Assembly (NCBI RefSeq): GCF_000006405.1
Contig: NW_003216498.1
Location: 291,449-327,481, forward strand
From: Perkinsus marinus ATCC 50983
Taxonomy: Eukaryota; Perkinsozoa; Perkinsida; Perkinsidae
Direction of reading: 5' to 3'
DNA: 36,033 bases
Below, piece by piece: positions 31,367 through 36,033 of the stretch; within the stretch, counting starts at the first letter, position 1; each line of letters starts with the position of its first letter. The notes beneath the pieces are model-generated. The model was given only the letters and a program-made list of their open reading frames with translations, did not search any database and had not been told where the DNA came from. The position numbers were made by a program, and so were the translations under genes.

Positions 31367-32842
31367 ATGTATGGTCTACGAGGAGGCTATCTAGCCCTGT
31401 GCCTCTACCTTCCATTGTCTGCAGCTTGGGAGTATCAGTCAGTTGAAGGCAACGAAGGCTGGGTACAAGACCACAACTACTTTCGCTGCCTTCACTATGC
31501 GAAGCCTCTTATATGGGATGATAAACTTGCCCACAAGTAAGACCCCTGCCTATCCCTACAGTATGTTCCCCTTCAACCCTTCTCAGAGCGCGTATCGTCG
31601 CCCAACACATACAGGAAGTCAACATGCTCAGCCACTCGCCCAGCTACGACCAGATCCCCCCTTCTGGGGAGAACCTCGCCAACGGTACAGCTACTGCACC
31701 GTCCTGGTGTAATAAGAGGAGCAACATGTTCAACCAGCACTGTGCAGTGGGAGCATGGTACAGGGAGTATGCCCAGTACTGGGGATGCAATCCTCACCAG
31801 GACTGGAAGACCATTCACCGTCTGGGCCACTGGACGGCTATGATATGGAAGGGCACCAACACCATGGGATGCGCTATCTCCTCTTCGGGCCACCACTTTG
31901 TTTGTCACTATGGCAACAGCAAGTGCGACTCTACCAAGGACATGTGCATGATCGAATCGAGGGCCCAGCAGCCCATGGGGTTGCCGAACTTTAACATTCC
32001 GCAGTGCAAAGGGGACGATTGTGTAGCGTGTCTGGCTGCGTCAGAGTCGGAGCGGAGGGCGAGAGAGGCATTCTGCCGAGAGGCTCATCTTCATGTAAGA
32101 ACTGCATGCAATTGCTTTTGTAGTCACGACAGGTTGTTTCCATCAGAACGACCCACCGCATGAGCTCCCCGGTAGAGATCCGCGAAAGACCTATCGAACA
32201 TTGCGGCCACCGAGAATCGCCAGCAGCGAGCCGTCGGAGTGGGATGTGAGGGATGGTGGTTGGCGAGAGACCTACACTAAGGGTAAGCAGGGTCGGCCTA
32301 GCAGACATGTACCGGATCCTCAATACACTCCTCGACTTGATAAGAAGCCATCTCGTCAAATGAGTACTACAACGAGGATATTCTCAACCACTACTACCAC
32401 TACTAGGACCACTACTAGGACAACTACTACTACCAGGGCCACTACTAGGGCTCGTCCCCAGTCGGTAAGAAGAGTCTCTAGTCGGACATCGCCGGCCCTA
32501 GAGCCGACCAGCCGAATCGATGTCGCAGGGGTAGTGGCAAGGTCGCTGGGTGAGAGTTCCTCAGTGGATCTATCGAAAGCCATCGAGGCCTTCCGAAAGA
32601 ACAAGCTGCGTTTTGCGAGGCAGCTTGCCGCCTTCCTTAGTATAGTACAGTCATTCGCCGACCGACACATGCAGATGGACCAGACCTACCTGACCAGAAT
32701 TACGGAGGAAATATTCGCCACAACTCCTCAACTGTGTCGTATTCGACTCGATAGAGCCGGCAAGCATTTGAAGACTGCTTGGGAGGAAGCGGCAGTCTGG
32801 AGCCGTTGTTGGTGTCGGGGAGCTCCTCGTGGAGCTCGCTGA
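31367..32842 (+). CDS. Secreted CAP (SCP/PR-1) protein with Thr-rich linker and helical C-terminal extension
   Basis: Three exons (31367-31536, 31587-32094, 32147-32842) join in frame to 457 residues. A signal peptide (GGYLALCLYLPLSAAWE) precedes the CAP domain. The His/Glu tetrad is present: SHS, GENLANG, WYREY and GHWTAMIWKG. FVCHYGNSKC corresponds to the CAP2 signature. A short Cys module follows (GLPNFNIPQCKGDDCVACL). Exon 3 encodes a basic linker, a Thr-rich tract (residues about 285-320) and a helical region, DLSKAIEAFRKNKLRFARQL. That region is shared in pattern with the C-terminus of the next gene. The extreme C-terminus may change if a further intron near 32740 is used. CAP proteins are extracellular; some bind sterols or lipids, but the activity here is unknown. 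Confidence 0.85.
32361..32450 (+). repeat. Thr-codon (ACY/ACT) microsatellite inside CAP gene 1
   Basis: Imperfect ACT/ACC/ACA triplets interspersed with AGG encode the Thr/Arg-rich linker. Length variation here would change only linker length. Confidence 0.8.
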
Positions 32843-33013
32843 TGCTATTCGTATGTAGTGTTATAAGACATGTTCATGTTCCCTGTGTTGAGGCCCCCCC
32901 CTTGTGGATTGTCTGTGGACCCTCGGTGCAGCGTTGACTGATTCTACCAAGGGTAGAAGGCACTCTAGCAGCTGGGGCGTAGCCTACCGCCACGCCCGTG
33001 ACAGGTCATTGGT

Positions 33014-34030
33014 ATGTCTTCCAAGCAGGCCTGTTGTGTAAAATGTCCCCTTCGTCATCATCACTACAGTGGTCATCATCGCTCTCCTTAACGTACTCGT
33101 GCGTGGATATGAACTGCAAGCTGTGGAGGGTAAGGAGGGCTGGCTGCAGGACCACAACTACTTTCGTTGTCTCCATCATGCCCCTCCTCTAGCCTGGGAC
33201 GACAAGTTGGCTTCAATGTAAGGATAGAAATGATGATAAAATACAGCCGACTTACCGTCAGGTCCAAAGACTATGCAAACGTGTTAGCTCGGAAGAATAC
33301 TCTGGTGCACTCGCGAAGCTACGACCTGACGCCACCCCATGGGGAGAACCTAGCCTTCGGCTATGGCCGTGCTCCTGATTTCTGCAATCACCGCAGCGGC
33401 ACTTATAATCAGCATTGTCCTGTCATTAGTTGGTATATGGAGTACGAACAGTTGTGGAAGTGTCGTAATGGCGTGGAGGGTTGGAAACGAGGCGGGGAGC
33501 CCCTGGACGGTCTGGGTCACTTCACGGCGATGATATGGAAGGGCATTAATGTCGTGGGTTGTGGTATCAGCGATGATAAGAAGTACTTCGTATGCAAATA
33601 CGGCCATACAGGCTGCCGCAGCGACAAATTCCAGTGTGCGCAGTATTTTGATTACCGCGCCCCCTTGGGCCTCCCTAACGTCAATGTTGAGGACTGTCGA
33701 GGAACTGCATGTCTGCAGTGCTTGGACGAGAGCTCCTCGAGACGACAGTATTGTGAGGCTCAGGGTGGGGTAAGTCAATCGAGTAGTTGGTGGTTGCAGT
33801 CGTAACTTGGTCCCTGCTAGGGTTCAGCCTCATTCCACTCCGATGCATCGCTGTCCCCTAGTGCAGCTCGAGAGGTGGTGGACTTGGCCGAGCAGGAGAT
33901 GGGCGTCAACGGCGTGTTGAGGATCCGCCAGGCCGCAGCAGCATTTGAAAGAAACTCCAACCCGGCAGTGCGAAAATTCGGAAAATTCTTACGAGCTATG
34001 CACAGCAATTTACAAGGCGTCATGCGCTGA
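33014..34030 (+). CDS. Secreted CAP (SCP/PR-1) protein with helical C-terminal extension
   Basis: Four exons are proposed: 33014-33032, 33070-33217, 33262-33769 and 33821-34030, giving 294 residues. The N-terminus reads VIIALLNVLVRGYE, a signal peptide core; the first mini-exon with its ATG is the least certain part. GKEGWLQDHNYFRCLHH and LAWDDKLASM begin the CAP domain. The tetrad residues are in LVHSRSYD, HGENLAFG, WYMEYEQL and GHFTAMIWKG, with YFVCKYGHTGC after. The main exon is 508 bp, the same length and phase as in CAP gene 1. The tail has GLPNVNVEDCRGTACLQCL. A final exon encodes a compact helical segment (IRQAAAAFERNSNPAVRKFG) without the Thr-rich linker of gene 1. Confidence 0.85.
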
Positions 34031-34449
34031 CTTTCGCCTCTTGTATATTCACAGCGAAAATCCTGTAGTAAGTTTGTCCCCCCCCCTTTGTGGGGGCGCG
34101 ACCGTCGGCCGTGTTCAGATTCATGCATATCCTCCGCCTGGGTGCATCGCTGGAGGTTAATAGATTCGGCAAGCGTCTACTAGCGCCCTTTATATATTGT
34201 AATGTTCATTCCTGTTATGTGTAGTCGTGGAGAGTACCACCTAGTGTTGCGTTGAGTTATCGATGGAGTGCAAGAAGGATGACGATGTCGAGGCAGCACA
34301 GTACTGTTGGAAGAATATCTGTTCGCTTTCCTCAGGAGAGTTTCCTCACTGATTATTCAAGTTTACAGACGGATTCGGGTTGAGATAGACAAGAACCAAT
34401 GAAAAAGTCCAAAAATTTCCGCAGAATTTACATATTTTGACTGAAACAT
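34031..34449. other. Spacer between CAP genes
   Basis: About 420 bp with a C run near 34080 and AT-rich sequence after 34180. No gene or repeat recognised. Confidence 0.5.
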
Positions 34450-34668
34450 GTGTATAGACTGCAATACAGTCTACGGGCCAGTTGGGTTTTCTCCAGGCAT
34501 CATGGAGTAACCTGTACAGTGTTGTGTGTATCCGCACTGTTGTTCTACTGCATCACAGTCACCATCGCTCAGGGCTTGAAGTCGGGTATGCAAGGGTGGC
34601 TAGAGGACCACGACTATTACCGTTGTCTGCATGGTGTTGCTACTCCTCTGAAATTGAATCCAAGCCTC
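34450..34668 (+). pseudogene. Isolated first exon of a third CAP gene
   Basis: The frame gives a hydrophobic signal-like segment (CTVLCVSALLFYCITVTIAQ) followed by GWLEDHDYYRCLHG and PLKLNPSL, matching exon 1 of the two full CAP genes. A GTAAGG donor follows at 34669, but in phase 0 rather than the phase 2 of the intact genes. No ATG is in frame upstream of the signal segment, and the remaining 1.36 kb of the window contains no GENL or HFTAMIW block. It is either a truncated duplicate or a gene with a very long first intron leaving the window; the former is more likely. Confidence 0.6.
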
Positions 34669-34690
34669 GTAAGGAAGTTCTGTATCTCGA

Positions 34691-35300
34691 ATTCAACGGT
34701 GATGTGGTATTATAACAACATTTATTCTGGTATTTCTGGCACTCGGAAGTTTATATAATAATATTAACAGTTATAATATCATCTGCATCGAACAATGAGG
34801 TGGTAAGCTTCCATTGCGGGGCTACAACATCGCTAGTTCTAACAAGGATGAAGGTATGAGCTTGGAGAAGGCCGACTTCTCAAAACGAGACGACTGCTGC
34901 TATGTGCTTTAGCTCCCCTATTAATGGATTGCTTCGCGTTATATATCTGTAGTATGCACGGTTTTGGAGGGGGTAATTAATACATGAGGAAACGCGAGAC
35001 TATATTATCAAAGGGCCAACTGGCGACATGAATGAGCGTTTATACATGGGGTAAAAAATCTCCGATCGAGGGCGATATTATTCGGCCCGTAATTTCATTC
35101 GGTCGTGTCTCTGCCTTGGAGGTGTGGCGATACCCATGCGGAGGTTGGATGGGATTGCTGGGACGCTGCACAGACCGGTGACTGTGATGTCGAGAATCGT
35201 TTTCTTCTCCTCTAAAGCAGAGCATTTCTGCCCGTAATCGGGGACGTCATGGCCTGTGAATCTGAGGGGAATGAATGGGACATATCACCGTCAAGAAGCC
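34691..35300. other. Interval without a supported gene
   Basis: AT-rich around 34740-34990 and then mixed composition. No reading frame with a domain or splice continuation was found. Confidence 0.45.
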
Positions 35301-35531
35301 CTACCGTTTCCACTCACTGCTGGCACTGCAACGATACTCGAAGAATCTGAGGGCACCAATGGTGCCCTCAGATGGTGCCGCACCATCGCTCCGTTTGAAG
35401 CGGATGCCTCGGTCGTTGGAAAGGAGGATCTCGCAAGAGTCATCGTGAGACCCACAGCCTTGTAGAGTGGCGATCAGCAATGAGGATGTTGCGATGATGA
35501 TGAGGAGGTATAGAGGACGGCTGAGAGTCAT
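35301..35531 (-). CDS. Possible small secreted protein (76 residues)
   Basis: From the ATG at 35531 the frame starts with a strong signal peptide (LYLLIIIATSSLLIATLQGC). A short mature part with three or four Cys and mixed charge follows, ending SEWKR. No homologue family is recognised. The frame contains the perfect palindrome at 35345-35373. It may be a first exon only. Support is limited to the signal peptide and a proper ATG. Confidence 0.4.
   Translation of the reverse strand: MTLSRPLYLLIIIATSSLLIATLQGCGSHDDSCEILLSNDRGIRFKRSDGAAPSEGTIGALRFFEYRCSASSEWKR
35345..35373. repeat. 29-bp perfect palindrome with 1-nt centre
   Basis: ATCTGAGGGCACCA, a single A, then the exact reverse complement. 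It has the same build (14-16 bp perfect arms, one central base) as the palindrome at 16237. Confidence 0.95.
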
Positions 35532-35959
35532 TGAAGGGGCTTGTCGGAGAGCTGGGGGCGGAAGTTTAATCAGTTCGAAGTGGATAAGGAGACTCCGATA
35601 GCGATCGGTCGAGTAGCAGTGCAAAGAAACGGAAGTCGGAAGATGTGGACGCTTGGGTGATGGTCGTCATGATTGAGGGCGAGCGAAATTTATTTTGTGC
35701 TGACGGAGCGTAGCAAGAAATGTTTTCCACTTTTCACGAATTTGAAATGACCATAAGGTCGATAGTTGCTGCTTTTAAAAATGATCAAATTCATTTTAAT
35801 GGTCAACAAACAGGGCCAGACGCGACTCGCCAAATACGCGGACTTTCTAACGATAAAGTAACGGCGATTATGGGCACCTTACTGCTGTCTTTAATGGTGT
35901 CTGTTTAGGGAGCGACAGGCGATTGAGAACGAGCTCATTCGGAAGTGTTTGTCGAGGAG

Positions 35960-36033
35960 TGAGAGTCAGTGTAGTTTTTTGGAGTATCGGAGTTACAAGG
36001 TAATAGTAGTAGCATTAGTAGTGGTAATAGTAG
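35960..36033. repeat. Imperfect TAG/GTA-rich simple repeat at window edge
   Basis: The last bases read as irregular AGTAGT and GGTAATAGTAG triplets and run off the window, so the length is unknown. Confidence 0.5.

Noticed and set aside
32356-32670. Val-rich minus-strand frame (VVVVLVVVLV)
   Set aside because: Antisense shadow of the Thr-codon tract in CAP gene 1.
35720-35908. 62-codon plus-strand frame
   Set aside because: No signal peptide, motif or neighbouring exon supports it.
1-36033. Dinoflagellate-type spliced-leader RNA gene or tandem 5S/SL repeat
   Set aside because: I saw no copy of the conserved leader ending in GGCTCAAG in a plausible context; the short tandem arrays are unrelated in sequence.

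Overview
This window is nuclear DNA of a protist with compact, intron-rich genes. Reading frames join across GT-AG introns that are mostly 37-60 bp, some as short as 32 bp, and gaps between neighbouring genes are often under 200 bp. The gene content is eukaryotic: a Na+/Ca2+ exchanger, XRN2/RAT1, the ESCRT-III subunit CHMP6/VPS20, PWP1 and an RS-rich protein. Lineage-type families are also present (pepsin-like protease, secreted CAP proteins, many short tandem repeats). Together this resembles a Perkinsus-type alveolate. That assignment is inference from gene style and content, not from a marker gene.

Layout. Bases 1-15,500 hold plus-strand genes. First comes the C-terminal lobe of an aspartic protease, then a 29-bp tandem array and a complete NCX-type Na+/Ca2+ exchanger with at least 15 introns. 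A ~56-bp hairpin-rich satellite and a 42-bp array follow. Next are three tandem paralogues of a multi-pass HGSNAT/DUF1624-like membrane acyltransferase: a decayed copy, a copy crossed by a 100-N assembly gap, and an intact 394-residue copy. A dead LINE-type reverse transcriptase fragment lies between the second and third. Bases 16,300-30,500 are a minus-strand block of seven genes: intronless TruD/PUS7 pseudouridine synthase, a coiled-coil protein, a small ankyrin protein, an RS-rich protein, XRN2/RAT1, CHMP6/VPS20 and PWP1. A second ~56-bp array sits just upstream of TruD and shares its core with the first array. Bases 30,800-34,700 are a plus-strand CAP (SCP/PR-1) cluster: a relic, two full genes and an isolated first exon. 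The last 1.3 kb holds one possible small secreted protein.

The minus-strand block is rich in RNA-related genes (tRNA modification, RNA decay, a splicing-type RS protein, ribosome biogenesis). The flanks hold duplicated membrane and secreted families. The most unusual items are the shared satellite family at two loci, several perfect or near-perfect palindromes, the C-terminal helical extension shared by the CAP proteins, and the tandem acyltransferase family with strictly conserved exon phases. Exon boundaries below were worked out by hand from splice consensus and family similarity; long genes may contain small boundary errors.
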